Assembly (NCBI RefSeq): GCF_014696385.1
Contig: NZ_JACJQB010000007.1
Coordinates: forward strand, 1 to 64,000
Origin: Pseudanabaena mucicola FACHB-723
Lineage (GTDB): Bacteria; Cyanobacteriota; Cyanobacteriia; Pseudanabaenales; Pseudanabaenaceae
Direction of reading: 5' to 3'
Length of the DNA: 64,000 nucleotides
The stretch's first letter is position 1, and the number at the start of each line of letters is the position of its first letter. This document shows, in pieces, positions 12,927 through 22,330 of the stretch. The notes beneath the pieces are model-generated. The model was not told the DNA's origin. It did not search any database and saw nothing but the letters and a program-made list of their open reading frames with translations. Position numbers and translations under genes: made by a program.

Positions 12927-14288
12927 TTAATTAGACTGTTCTGACAACACGCTCAGCTTTACAGAATCACCATCCTGTAACCTGCCTCCACTCCTGACTA
13001 CAATGCGATCGCCTTCTTGCAAACCAGACAGAATCGTCACTTTCCCATCACGACGATTGCCAATGGTAACTTGGCGGGCAGATACTTTGGGAGTTTTTGG
13101 GTCACCTGTAACGACAAAAACTGTGCCAGTTTTCGGTTTGCCGCGATCACTATTATTGGCACTGCTAGAACTATTAGCATTAGGTTTTGATACTGCCTTT
13201 TCTTGAGATTGCCGATTGGCATTGGCATTTTGATTGGCATTAGCCGCAGAATTTGGTCTGCCCGCAGCTTGAAGCGCTGTTTCTGCAATCACGATTTGGC
13301 GTTGCTGACTACTCGCAAACTGTACCCGTGCTAATTGACCACTACCTAGCTTATTGTCACGATTGGGAAGGACGACCTCGACGGGAATCAATCTTGCAAC
13401 AGGATCGGCTACGGGTGAAATCCTGCGTACAGTACCTTTAAAGGTTTGATTTGGGAAACTGTCAAAGCGTACATTTACAGACTGATTTAAGCGAATTTTA
13501 CTAATTTCTAATTCGGAAATTAAAACATTGACCTTAACTTGACTAAAATCACCTAATTTAACAACATCGTTCCCTGCAAATAGAAGATCCCCTGTTTCAC
13601 TGATTCGTTCCAAAACAACACCACTGATCGGCGCAAATATAGTTGTATAGGACTGCCGCTCTTGTTCTCTTAATTTAATCGCTTCTTGAGCTAAAACCCT
13701 TTGTGAGCTTGCGCCGACGGTTTGCTGTTGCAGAGCCACCTGTTGTTCTGCCGATCGCAAAGATTGTTCGGCTGACCTTGCACGAGTAACGGCTGTTTCT
13801 GAGGTTTGAGAAGATACTGCACCTTCTTTAGCCAATTGGGTGAAGCGGTTCGCGTCAGCCTGTGCTTGTTGATATTCCAATCGCGCTCTTTCCACTTGGG
13901 CACGAGCATTGCCTACAGCGGCACTCGCCTGTGATACTTCCGCTTCTCTTGCCGCAACTTCTGCTTCTGCCTGTAACACAGTTGCCGAAAGAACAGCATC
14001 ATCCAATTGGGCGATTGCTTGTCCACTTGCCACCAAATCACCAACATCTACACTCAAATCAAGTAAACGCCCTTCCAAACGAGACTTTACTGATACTTCG
14101 CGAATTGGTGCGGTTGTACCTGTATATTCTGTTTCAGATTGGAGAGAATCAAATTTGACGATCGCTACATCTACTGCTGTAGATGGCTTTTGACTCTGAG
14201 TCTGGGCTTGGGTCGCATCCTTGGCAGCACAACCGACAGTTCCAACTGACAGTCCTGCGATCGCCACTAACATCCAAATAGCTTTCAT
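12927..14288 (-). CDS. RND periplasmic adaptor (membrane fusion protein, AcrA/HlyD-like)
   Basis: This 453-residue protein bridges the RND pump and an outer-membrane channel. It begins with a signal sequence ending in GTVGC, a weak lipobox, so lipidation is possible. A biotinyl-lipoyl half-motif (VKSRLEGRLLDLSVDVGDLV), a long Ala/Gln/Glu-rich coiled-coil hairpin (about 95-205), the second lipoyl half (YTTIFAPISGVVLERISETG) and the beta-barrel follow. An Asn/Ala/Ser-rich low-complexity stretch (about 345-390) interrupts the membrane-proximal region, which is unusual for the family. It is first in the operon; the promoter must lie in the 124 bp before the divergent peptidase gene. Confidence 0.9.
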   Translation of the reverse strand: MKAIWMLVAIAGLSVGTVGCAAKDATQAQTQSQKPSTAVDVAIVKFDSLQSETEYTGTTAPIREVSVKSRLEGRLLDLSVDVGDLVASGQAIAQLDDAVLSATVLQAEAEVAAREAEVSQASAAVGNARAQVERARLEYQQAQADANRFTQLAKEGAVSSQTSETAVTRARSAEQSLRSAEQQVALQQQTVGASSQRVLAQEAIKLREQERQSYTTIFAPISGVVLERISETGDLLFAGNDVVKLGDFSQVKVNVLISELEISKIRLNQSVNVRFDSFPNQTFKGTVRRISPVADPVARLIPVEVVLPNRDNKLGSGQLARVQFASSQQRQIVIAETALQAAGRPNSAANANQNANANRQSQEKAVSKPNANSSSSANNSDRGKPKTGTVFVVTGDPKTPKVSARQVTIGNRRDGKVTILSGLQEGDRIVVRSGGRLQDGDSVKLSVLSEQSN

Positions 14289-14412
14289 AGGTGTGAGGGC
14301 AAATGTTGAATTTCCTAAAGTTATTCTAAGTGATGTTAATTCATTTTGTGTAGATTTATTGAGATAATTCTCTTGATTGGCAAATCTGGATGATTAGAGT
14401 TAGCTGATCAAT

Positions 14413-15309
14413 TTGAACAATGAAACATATGCCAATATAGATTCTGAACAGTTAATCTATACTTCTGTGATTCCCGCAAATGTCTCGGCAATTATTTTCT
14501 CAATTGTGATTAGTGCGATCGCAATTGGTATTTTGTGCTACCCGATATTTGTGAAGTGGCGGCGAGATCTGCTTAAACAAGAGAAGTTCCCAAATCATTG
14601 GCTGCATATTATCGAAAGTAATGTTCCTATTTATCAAAATTTAACTACTGAGCAGCAACGGGAATTGCGCGGACATGTACAGGTATTTCTGAAAGAGAAA
14701 CAACTGATTGGTTGTTTGGGATTGCAAATTACGGAAGAGATTAGAGTAACCATTGCGGCAATGGCTTGTCTGTTGTTGTTTTGCGATCGCAAAACCTATT
14801 TCCCAAATTTAAAATCAATTCTCGTTTATCCCCATGCCTATATCGTCAATGAAACAGTGATGAATGATCGCTATATAGTCGAAGAGCGTCGCGTGGCAAG
14901 GTTAGGAGAGTCATGGTCAAAGGATCAATTAATTCTTTCTTGGGAACAGGTAAAACAGGATAGCCTCAATTGGGAAGATGGACATAATGTAGTGCTGCAT
15001 GAGTTTGCCCATCAACTCGATCAGGAGGATGGAGAGGCGGAAGGAGTGCCAATTTTGCCGAGATCGCTAGACTATGCGGTATGGTCAAAGGTAATGACGG
15101 CGGAGTTTTTGCAATTTTGCGATCGCATCGCGAAAGGGAACAGAACCGTAATGGATAGTTATGGAGCGACGAATCCTGCGGAGTTTTTTGCGGTGGCAAC
15201 AGAGACATTTTTTGAGAAACCTCATCAGTTAAATCAAAAACATCAAGATCTCTATGAACTCCTGCAAAGGTACTATCGGCTTGATCCTCGACAATGGAAG
15301 AGATCGTGA
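14413..15309 (+). CDS. MtfA-like zinc peptidase (M90 family)
   Basis: The 298-residue protein carries the zinc-peptidase motif HEFAH (in VVLHEFAHQLDQEDGEAEG) and the C-terminal ATETFFEKPHQL...YELLQRYY pattern of E. coli MtfA. MtfA is an aminopeptidase linked to the glucose regulator Mlc; the cyanobacterial role is unknown. Unlike E. coli MtfA it starts with a transmembrane helix (about 22-45), so the catalytic part is probably membrane-anchored. The start is TTG; a GTG about 30 codons later would remove most of the helix, so I keep the TTG. Divergent from the efflux operon. A C-rich repeat begins four bases after the stop. Confidence 0.85.
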   Translation: MNNETYANIDSEQLIYTSVIPANVSAIIFSIVISAIAIGILCYPIFVKWRRDLLKQEKFPNHWLHIIESNVPIYQNLTTEQQRELRGHVQVFLKEKQLIGCLGLQITEEIRVTIAAMACLLLFCDRKTYFPNLKSILVYPHAYIVNETVMNDRYIVEERRVARLGESWSKDQLILSWEQVKQDSLNWEDGHNVVLHEFAHQLDQEDGEAEGVPILPRSLDYAVWSKVMTAEFLQFCDRIAKGNRTVMDSYGATNPAEFFAVATETFFEKPHQLNQKHQDLYELLQRYYRLDPRQWKRS

Positions 15310-15312
15310 TGT

Positions 15313-15411
15313 CCTCATCCCCCGTCCCTTCTCCATAGGGGAGAAAGGGCGAAAAAAACTTGTTGAGAGTTTTATTCCCCTCTCCCTAAGGGAGAGGGAC
15401 TAGGGATGAGG
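15313..15411. repeat. C-rich two-hairpin repeat, copy 1
   Basis: An outer imperfect inverted repeat (CCTCATCCC... at 15313 and ...GGGATGAGG ending 15411) encloses two inner hairpins of the CTCCxxAGGGGAG kind. It resembles the repeat at 17005-17102 in composition and architecture. It starts four bases past the MtfA-like stop and may also terminate transcription. Confidence 0.6.
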
Positions 15412-15443
15412 GTCTTAGAGTTTTTGTGTAATGCAAGCTATTT

Positions 15444-15462
15444 ATGCTGAGCTACTTATTGT
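15444..15462. repeat. Single end of the TAAGTAGCT repeat family
   Basis: On the minus strand this reads AATAAGTAGCTCAGCATAAA, matching the ends of the elements at 26863-26966 and 32369-32473. No partner end is visible nearby, so it looks like a solo end. Confidence 0.5.
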
Positions 15463-15498
15463 AAAATCAAGCAGAAAAATATAGACCTCATCGCAATA

Positions 15499-16599
15499 TT
15501 GGCTCTACCAAATTCTCGAATTAAAGTATTTTGCCTAACCATCGCCACACTCGCGTCCATCGTGGCAATTACTGCCACATATCTTGAACGCGATGCAATT
15601 GCCTATGCTGGCGTAGTTCTGACTGGGGTAATTATTCTCCCAATTATCTTGCCGCCATTGCTAACTGCGATCGCAAAATCTCCACTTGGTAAACGGTGGG
15701 ACATTACGATTGCCAGTATTCTCGGCAGTGCTGCCATATTGATACTTGCCCATATCACGGGATTTGACGCGGATTTTGCCCGATGGTTTGATAGCCTCAA
15801 GTGGGAAGCTTTGGGGGCAGTTGGACAAATTTTAATTGCGATTTTGGCGGTGTGGGTGGCATGGCGACAAAATGAAATTTCCGAAAGTTTGACAGGTCAG
15901 CAGAATGTCATCACCCAACAGCAAACCATTGATTCCTATTTCCAAGGTATTTCTGATCTAGTTCTTGATCCTCAAGGTCAATTGGAAGACTGGCCGCTAG
16001 AAAGAGCAATTGCCCAAGCGAGAACTGCGGCTCTGCTTGGTGGTTGCGATGCTGATGGTAGAGCGAAAATTATTCGCTTTCTATCGAGTGCGAATCTGTT
16101 AACACCTCTCAAACGTGATGGTCTATTGGGTCGTCCGATTCTGGATGGAACGGGTGGTTATGTGGTTGATCTGGCGAATGGAGTGCGCGTTGTCAATTTA
16201 GGAATGATGTTGGCAGGGCGAGAGATTGTTAATACGGATCTTCGTAATGCCGATTTGAGTGGTGCAAATTTGATTAAGACTAATTTTGCCAACTGTGACC
16301 TCACAGGGGCAAATCTGGTGGGGGCAGTCCTAGTCAAAGCAAATTTGCGCGGTACAGATCTCAGCCGCATTAAACTCTTCTATGGTGATATCGCTACGGC
16401 AACTCCTCGCGATCGCAATCATTTACCAAACTTTGAGACTGGAGAGTATACGGGTGCAGTGGTAGAAGATGCGGACTTTAGTAAGGCAACCGACCTGTCC
16501 GAAGAAGCGCGCCAGTATCTATGTGCATGGTGTGGCAAAAAATCTCGTAAAACTATTACTGGAGGCTGCGACGATGTACCGAATCGATTGGGAAGATAA
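15499..16599 (+). CDS. Membrane protein with pentapeptide repeats
   Basis: The 366-residue protein has four hydrophobic segments in the first 125 residues (about 8-24, 33-56, 70-88, 106-124), a soluble middle of about 110 residues and a pentapeptide-repeat block at about 235-290 (units such as TDLRNADLSGANLIKTNF and CDLTGANLVGAVL). Such repeats fold as a right-handed beta helix; the function varies and cannot be told from sequence. The C-terminus has a CAWCGKK...GGC cysteine cluster that could bind metal. The start is TTG. Similar membrane-plus-pentapeptide proteins occur widely in cyanobacteria. The next gene begins near or inside its 3' end, so the two are likely co-transcribed. Confidence 0.75.
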   Translation: MALPNSRIKVFCLTIATLASIVAITATYLERDAIAYAGVVLTGVIILPIILPPLLTAIAKSPLGKRWDITIASILGSAAILILAHITGFDADFARWFDSLKWEALGAVGQILIAILAVWVAWRQNEISESLTGQQNVITQQQTIDSYFQGISDLVLDPQGQLEDWPLERAIAQARTAALLGGCDADGRAKIIRFLSSANLLTPLKRDGLLGRPILDGTGGYVVDLANGVRVVNLGMMLAGREIVNTDLRNADLSGANLIKTNFANCDLTGANLVGAVLVKANLRGTDLSRIKLFYGDIATATPRDRNHLPNFETGEYTGAVVEDADFSKATDLSEEARQYLCAWCGKKSRKTITGGCDDVPNRLGR

Positions 16600-16627
16600 A
16601 ATTACGGTTTCACAAGGCGAAACCGTC

Positions 16628-16978
16628 ATGAATATTAAACATCGGGGCAACAATCGCAAAATTGCGATCGCAGTTTTAGTTAGCCTCCAGCTCTCATTCA
16701 TGGGGCTGTTGCCGATGCTCAGCAATGCCGAAACTGAGAATCTACAGGTTGAGGAGGATGTGCCTGAAGAAGTGTTGCGGACAGAAATCTATACCGATGC
16801 ACGCTCTCCCATTGATGGCAAACGCCTCACTGCCGCCGAATATGTGGAGCTAATGGAAAATTTGCGATCGCTAGACAATATCCCCCCTGAAGATTTGGTA
16901 TCACCACAAGTTCGCGAAGTTATTAATTTACTTAAATTGCGTAAATTCCTACGGCAAATTATTCCTTTTATTCCTTAA
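16628..16978 (+). CDS. Small secreted conserved cyanobacterial protein
   Basis: From the ATG at 16628 the 116-residue product has a typical signal peptide (basic MNIKHRGNNRK, hydrophobic core, cleavage after LSNA). A mature part of about 85 residues contains EEVLRTEIYTDARSPIDGK and a hydrophobic/basic C-terminus ending RQIIPFIP. I recognise this as a recurrent small periplasmic protein of cyanobacteria with no known function. An in-frame ATG at 16574 has a good GGAGG eight bases upstream and would add 18 residues before the signal peptide, overlapping the upstream gene by 26 bases; that start is a real alternative. Confidence 0.7.
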   Translation: MNIKHRGNNRKIAIAVLVSLQLSFMGLLPMLSNAETENLQVEEDVPEEVLRTEIYTDARSPIDGKRLTAAEYVELMENLRSLDNIPPEDLVSPQVREVINLLKLRKFLRQIIPFIP

Positions 16979-17004
16979 CTGATGTTATGTAGAAGTTTCC
17001 AAGT

Positions 17005-17102
17005 CCCTCACCCCTCGCCCCTTTCCCAAAGGGCGAGGGGTGAGGGACTTTTCTGAATTTTGCTCCCCCTCTCCTCTCTGGGAGAGGGGGCTGGAGGGTG
17101 AG
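17005..17102. repeat. C-rich two-hairpin repeat, copy 2
   Basis: One hairpin at about 17005-17046 (CCCTCACCCCTCGCCC / GGGCGAGGGGTGAGGG) and a second around CCCCCTCTC / GAGAGGGGG sit inside an outer imperfect inverted repeat (CTCACCCC... / ...GGGTGAG). The layout is like 15313-15411. It separates the small secreted gene from the convergent CheB/CheR fusion and could terminate both. Confidence 0.6.
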
Positions 17103-17117
17103 AATTCTACCTAGCTT

Positions 17118-20100
17118 TTATGATGGCGGAAATAATCCAATTGCTTCTGTTGAGGGCATGAGCAGAGCTGCTTCTTTTTGAACATTTAAATCCAACTCAA
17201 AACTAAATGTACTGCCAACTCCAATCTGACTAACAACCTTAATTTCATTGCCCATTTGTTGAACGAGACTCTGACTAATTGCCAAACCTAAACCCGCACC
17301 ATGGGGCTTCATATTGGCTTTGCATACCTGCTCAAAGGGCAGAAATATTTTGCTCATCTCCGCAGGAGCAATCCCTGCACCTGTATCTGCGATCGCAAAT
17401 TTAATTAGCCGCCTAGATCTTTCCGATAGACTAACCGAAAAGGTAATTTCGCCAGCTTCAGTAAACTTAATCGCATTGCCGAGCAGATTAAGCAGAACTT
17501 GTCTCAATCGTTTCTCATCTACATAGATAATTTCAGGTAAATCTGCTGCAAATTGAGTTGTCAAGGTCAGATTTTTCTGGCTAGCCTTGAGCGACACCAT
17601 TCCCACCGTAATCTCCAAAAACTCAGATAAGGCGACAATGCTTGACTCTAGTTCGATCTTGTTGGCTTCGATTTTGGAGATGTCAAGCAAATCTTCAATT
17701 AGTGCCAACAGATGCTGACTGGACTGAGTAATACAGTCTAGATATTCCTGAGCATTCCCATCAAAAGTGGGATTATCTTGCAGAATTTGCGTGAAGCCCA
17801 TAATGACATTGAGGGGATTGCGTAATTCATGACTCATATTCCTCAAAAAAGCACTCTTCGCTTGATTGGCAGCCTCGTAGGCAAGCATGGTTTCTGATAG
17901 CCTGCGGTTTTTGGTAACCAACTGCTGTTTTTGGAGATTGCGTTCCGTAATATCTTCGATCGCAATCAAAATCATTTTACCAACATTCCCCTGATCAATT
18001 GGACAGGCATTGAGCAGCATAGTCCGCCTGCCCAAATTGGTAAAGTCCTGTGTCACCTCATAGTCCTGTACCGAAAGGTCTAACAACAAAATCTCATCTA
18101 ATAGCGATCGCAATTTCGGTATATTCCAATCGCCATTTCCTAGCGAAAAAATAGAACGCTGTTCGGTTTGGTGCGGATGAACTTGGAAGACTTGATAAAA
18201 AGAGCGATTGGCCGTAATCACCTGTAGCTCTGCATTTAGTACCACCAAGGGCTGGCGTAAAGTCTCGATAATTGCCGTCGCATAATTCCGTGACGCTTCT
18301 AATTCAAGGGTGTTCCGTTTTATCAGATTAATATCAATCAGACTAATTACGACTCCATCAATGTGATTATCCGTAGTACGATAGGGACGAATTCTCAAAC
18401 TGAACCAATTGCCAGAATGGTTCTGCACATCTTGCTCATAGGGAATGAGTGTATCAATTACAGAAATTACTAAGTCTCGAATATGGATGACATTGAGGTT
18501 CGTTTGAATATCACTGAAGGGTCGCCCGACATCACTAGAGATTAAATTAAACTCTTGTTCTGCCATCGGTGTAAATCGTCTAATTCGTAAATCTCCTGAC
18601 AGCATCAAAATTGGAATATTCACACTGCTGAGCAGATTTTGCATATCATTATTGATATGGTGCAACTGAATATTACGATTGCGTAATTCATCATTAATCG
18701 TACTTAATTCTTCATTCGTAGCTTGAATTTCTTCCTTCGCAGTTTCTAATTCTTCATTAGCACTTTGTAATTCTTCATTACTCGATAAAATCTCTTCCCC
18801 AGCTATTTTTAGATCTTGATTATTCGCCTCTTGCGTTTCAATAATCGCTCGCAAATATTCCTTGGTTTTCTCCAATTCATGGGTTAGGCTTGCTATTTCT
18901 ATATCCGCAACATTGTTTTTATCTTTGCGAGACTTGACTGCTGGGCTAGCAGGGGCTGGCGCTAGCAAAATCGGCATAGGACGACTCTCAAATAGCACTA
19001 GAAAATACTGCTCAGCATTGGCTTTCAAGGGAATTACATCCAACTTCACAAGCATATTTTGTGATAACTCAATACCATCTTTAGTGATTGGCAAATCTTG
19101 CTCCTTGGCACTGTAGATTGCCGATCGCAATTCGAGGCGTAGCTCTAAACGTGCCATCTTGAGTAGATTCAGACTAGCTTTGCCGGGAGATGGCTCTAAG
19201 TAAGGGCTGGTCTTGCCCCGAAACTGTAAAATCTCTAGGTCAGCATTAATCATCACCCCCGCAGGTGCATAGCGACTTAGCACGACCTGATCAGCTAGCT
19301 GTTCTAAATTGATTTCCACAGGTGCTTCGCTACGCTTTACTAAATTAGCTGGTTCATTAGTATAGGAGCTTTTTAGAAAGTTAAAACTCATCCGTGATGG
19401 TGTAATTTTGCTCTTATAAATACGACTTTTCTTGTCTGCGATCGCAAATAAATCCCCTGAATTGCCAATCCCCTCAGCACTTCCCAACATCAAAAATCCA
19501 CTAGTATTCAGTGCATAATGGAAGATAGGCATTACCTTTTTTTGAAGAATTGGTTCCAGATAAATCAACATATTGCGGCAACTGATCAGATCCAGTCGGG
19601 AAAATGGCGGATCACTCGTCAAGTTTTGTCGCGCAAACACACACAAATCTCTCACTAATTTTCCGATTTGGTAACCACCTTCGACGGGTATAAAAAAGCG
19701 GCGCAACCTTTCTGGAGATATATCAATTAGCGCATTTTGAGCATAAATTCCTGCCCTAGCCTTTGCGATCGCAATTTCACTAATATCCGTTGCAAAAATT
19801 TGAATTGGATTTTTAATCGGTCGGTCGTCAAAAAACTCTAATAAACTAATTGCCATTGAATATACTTCTTCACCCGTAGCGCAACCAACAACCCAAACTC
19901 GAATGGCTACATCGGCAGACTTATTTTGACAAATCGCAGGAAATACTAGTTGTTGAAGAGATTTAAAAGAATCTGGTTCACGAAAGAAACTAGTTACATT
20001 AATGAGGATGTCATTGTAGAGTTTTTCAATTTCATGGGGATGCTCTTGTAAATACATAGCATAGGCTTCTACCTGCGTTAGATTTAGTAACCCCATTCTT

Positions 20101-20930
20101 CGCAAAATTCTACGTCTAATTGTCCCCTTTTTGTAATAGCTAAAATCTGTCCCCATGACTTTTTGCAATAGCCCAAATATGACTTGTAAACTATCGGCAC
20201 TATCAGCAAATGCTAATTCAATTTGATCAGTCGATTCATAAAGAGTTATCGCAGTATTAGTTTCCTCAACATCCTCAATATTTGTACTTTTGTTCATACT
20301 AATATTGACCAACTCTGCGGCAATCTCTACAGGCGGCAGCACAAAATCAACATAGCCCGATGCGATCGCAATCATCGGCATTGTCGGATATTCGGCAGAT
20401 TTAAGCTCCTGTGCGAAGGTAATCCCCCCCAAGGCCTTAATCGTTCCTAGACCAACTGTGCCATCTTCATTATTGCCCGATAAGATAACTGCAATCGCTC
20501 GGTGTCCACAATCAGCGGCAAGGGAGCTAAAAAACCCATCAATAACCATATATTTGCCCCTAACTCGCCGTCGGGGTTCCAGTCTCAATACCCCCTGCTC
20601 CAAAGTCATCAGTGTATTTGGGGGAATTATATATACTGAATTTGGTTCAATTTTCACACCCTCAACTGCTTGATTGACAGGCATCGCAGTTGTGTTACTC
20701 AGAATTTCACTCAGTTGGCTATCATGCTGGGGCGCTAAATGCTGAATCAGCACAAAACCCATTCCTGTATCGATAGGCAAAGCGCGTAATATCTGTGTAA
20801 ACACCTCTAATCCCCCCGCTGATGCACCAATTGCGACGATGGGAAATTTGCTTGCTAAATTTTGCTTGGAAGTTACTATTGAGTCAGAGAAACTTGATTT
20901 CTTGAAATTCGATTCTGGCTCAGAAACCAT
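17118..20930 (-). CDS. CheB-CheR fusion with PAS domains and histidine kinase
   Basis: A 1270-residue single-chain signalling protein. An N-terminal CheB-type methylesterase (about 30-210) shows the nucleophile segment AIGASAGGLEVF, the LIQHL His and SGNNEDGTVGL. CheR follows: an N-terminal helical part (MGTDFSYYKKGTIRRRILRRM) and a methyltransferase domain (VVGCATGEEVYSMAI). A long coiled coil (the SNEELQSANEELET pattern), two PAS-like regions, HisKA (SHELRNPLNVIMGF) and an ATPase domain (GAGLGLAIS) complete it. No CheB receiver domain and no C-terminal receiver are present. The ATG at 20930 is chosen; the frame opens upstream only through a TTG at 20978 and weakly coding sequence. No chemoreceptor, CheA or CheW gene is nearby. 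Confidence 0.88.
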   Translation of the reverse strand: MVSEPESNFKKSSFSDSIVTSKQNLASKFPIVAIGASAGGLEVFTQILRALPIDTGMGFVLIQHLAPQHDSQLSEILSNTTAMPVNQAVEGVKIEPNSVYIIPPNTLMTLEQGVLRLEPRRRVRGKYMVIDGFFSSLAADCGHRAIAVILSGNNEDGTVGLGTIKALGGITFAQELKSAEYPTMPMIAIASGYVDFVLPPVEIAAELVNISMNKSTNIEDVEETNTAITLYESTDQIELAFADSADSLQVIFGLLQKVMGTDFSYYKKGTIRRRILRRMGLLNLTQVEAYAMYLQEHPHEIEKLYNDILINVTSFFREPDSFKSLQQLVFPAICQNKSADVAIRVWVVGCATGEEVYSMAISLLEFFDDRPIKNPIQIFATDISEIAIAKARAGIYAQNALIDISPERLRRFFIPVEGGYQIGKLVRDLCVFARQNLTSDPPFSRLDLISCRNMLIYLEPILQKKVMPIFHYALNTSGFLMLGSAEGIGNSGDLFAIADKKSRIYKSKITPSRMSFNFLKSSYTNEPANLVKRSEAPVEINLEQLADQVVLSRYAPAGVMINADLEILQFRGKTSPYLEPSPGKASLNLLKMARLELRLELRSAIYSAKEQDLPITKDGIELSQNMLVKLDVIPLKANAEQYFLVLFESRPMPILLAPAPASPAVKSRKDKNNVADIEIASLTHELEKTKEYLRAIIETQEANNQDLKIAGEEILSSNEELQSANEELETAKEEIQATNEELSTINDELRNRNIQLHHINNDMQNLLSSVNIPILMLSGDLRIRRFTPMAEQEFNLISSDVGRPFSDIQTNLNVIHIRDLVISVIDTLIPYEQDVQNHSGNWFSLRIRPYRTTDNHIDGVVISLIDINLIKRNTLELEASRNYATAIIETLRQPLVVLNAELQVITANRSFYQVFQVHPHQTEQRSIFSLGNGDWNIPKLRSLLDEILLLDLSVQDYEVTQDFTNLGRRTMLLNACPIDQGNVGKMILIAIEDITERNLQKQQLVTKNRRLSETMLAYEAANQAKSAFLRNMSHELRNPLNVIMGFTQILQDNPTFDGNAQEYLDCITQSSQHLLALIEDLLDISKIEANKIELESSIVALSEFLEITVGMVSLKASQKNLTLTTQFAADLPEIIYVDEKRLRQVLLNLLGNAIKFTEAGEITFSVSLSERSRRLIKFAIADTGAGIAPAEMSKIFLPFEQVCKANMKPHGAGLGLAISQSLVQQMGNEIKVVSQIGVGSTFSFELDLNVQKEAALLMPSTEAIGLFPPS

Positions 20931-21111
20931 TAACTTCTCTTTGTTAACTGATCCTCCCAATACTAACAGACAAAACAAAAAAGAAAAGGGGTGTTATCCA
21001 CTTTTTAGTCTCATTAAAACAGGAGGAAACAATTTATTTATTTATTGTGTCTTTATAGTTGTTTGCAAATCAAACAAATCATTCAAATCAATCAAATTCC
21101 AAGATTAAACT

Positions 21112-21492
21112 ATGAAAATTCAATCTGCTTTAATAGGGATAATTTCGACCATCGCCACATTAGGTAGTATTGCTGCCCCCGTTCATGCTGATGTTCAGAC
21201 CCGCAACGCCTTTTGCATGTACTTTGCCAATGGTTCTACCCAACCAGACTACGCCATGCCCTGCAAGGTCTCCTCTGATGTTGAAGTTTTTGATGCCGAA
21301 ATTCTGTGGCAAGATGGTGTGCGTCAATCGTTTCGCAATTATGATGGTGTGGCTTTTACCTATAGAGATGAGCGTGGCGGTCGTGTCTTTAAAAAGCTAG
21401 GACTCTACGAGCCAAGTGGCAGATTTGAGACAGTGAGCGATCGCGCTTATCAAATGGAAAATGGCATGGTTTATATATGGTGGAGAAGATAA
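21112..21492 (+). CDS. Small secreted protein of unknown function
   Basis: A 126-residue protein with a clear signal peptide (MKIQSALIGIISTIATLGS, cleavage near PVHA-DV). The mature part has two cysteines (NAFCMYFANG, AMPCKVSSD) spaced for one disulfide, then an aromatic-rich stretch ending VYIWWRR. I do not recognise a family. It is divergent from the CheB/CheR gene and followed about 100 bp later by a terminator shared with the convergent J-domain gene. Confidence 0.65.
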   Translation: MKIQSALIGIISTIATLGSIAAPVHADVQTRNAFCMYFANGSTQPDYAMPCKVSSDVEVFDAEILWQDGVRQSFRNYDGVAFTYRDERGGRVFKKLGLYEPSGRFETVSDRAYQMENGMVYIWWRR

Positions 21493-21590
21493 AATATAGC
21501 CATTTCACATTCCTAGATCCAGAGCCATCGAAAAAGTCGTAGATCAATTTGTAGATACAAAAACATGCTAGTAAAAATCTCTCACAAGAA

Positions 21591-21621
21591 ATGACAAAGC
21601 CTACGAGTTAGGTTTTGTCAT
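21591..21621. terminator. Terminator between the secreted gene and the J-domain gene
   Basis: Arms ATGACAAAGCCT (21591-21602) and AGGTTTTGTCAT (21610-21621) pair with one mismatch and are followed by TTTTT on the plus strand. It lies about 100 bp past the plus-strand stop and 10 bp past the minus-strand stop, so it can serve both. Confidence 0.65.
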
Positions 21622-21631
21622 TTTTCTATAA

Positions 21632-22288
21632 TTATCTATTTTTAAGATTTTGAACCCTTTCTAAATCACGCTTCACCTCAAAAATCAGTTCGCGATTTTT
21701 CGGATCAGTATTTAAAGCTTTATTGAGATAGATTTCTGCCTCACGGAGTTTACCCACCAAAATTAATTCGCTACTCCAGCGATGGTAAGTAACTGCTTGC
21801 CAGTGAATTACCTCTGGAGAGTTGGGAAATCTCTCACTCATTCCTTCAACAACTGCGATCGCAACCACATATTTTTTTTGCTTCAGTAATTCCTGCACGC
21901 GCCGCAGCATATCTAATTTCAGCCTTAACTCTGGGTCGCTATTAATCGGATCAACACGATTACTGACCTGCTTCACCTCGATTTTAATTTTAGGATGGGG
22001 CTGAGGATTAGCAACAGGAGGTCTAGGGGCTGGCGGTGCAGATTGCGATCGCACTGGTTCCGCAACCTTATTTTTAGTAAATAGCTCCTTACTCAAATCC
22101 TGCGTATCCGCATCCTTAAGCATCTTGTAAGCTTCCTGCACTAATCGAAATTTGTCCGTTGTGGCAGGATCATTCTGGTTAACATCAGGGTGATATTTTC
22201 GCGCCAAACGACGATAAGCCACCTTAATATCATCTAAGGTCGCATTGCGCGGAACGCCTAAAAGTCGATAGCATTCAGATAAGTGCAT
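21632..22288 (-). CDS. J-domain (DnaJ-like) protein
   Basis: The 218-residue protein starts with a J domain (residues 3-65: ECYRLLGVPRNATLDDIKVAYRRLARKYHPDVN) with the HPD tripeptide needed to stimulate DnaK ATPase. There is no G/F-rich or zinc-finger region, so it is a type III J protein. After a Pro/Ala-rich linker (about 85-115) the C-terminal 100 residues are helical and TPR-like (YRRWSSELILVGKLREAEIYLNKAL). The ATG at 22288 is preferred over an upstream TTG at 22309. The specific DnaK partner or client cannot be told. Confidence 0.85.
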   Translation of the reverse strand: MHLSECYRLLGVPRNATLDDIKVAYRRLARKYHPDVNQNDPATTDKFRLVQEAYKMLKDADTQDLSKELFTKNKVAEPVRSQSAPPAPRPPVANPQPHPKIKIEVKQVSNRVDPINSDPELRLKLDMLRRVQELLKQKKYVVAIAVVEGMSERFPNSPEVIHWQAVTYHRWSSELILVGKLREAEIYLNKALNTDPKNRELIFEVKRDLERVQNLKNR

Positions 22289-22330
22289 GAAATAAGATTT
22301 GACTCTCAACAGTCAATAAAAACTTAGCTA

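Noticed and set aside
15313-17102. CRISPR-like array from repeated C-rich units
   Set aside because: The units are palindromic, only two, not regularly spaced and have no cas genes nearby.
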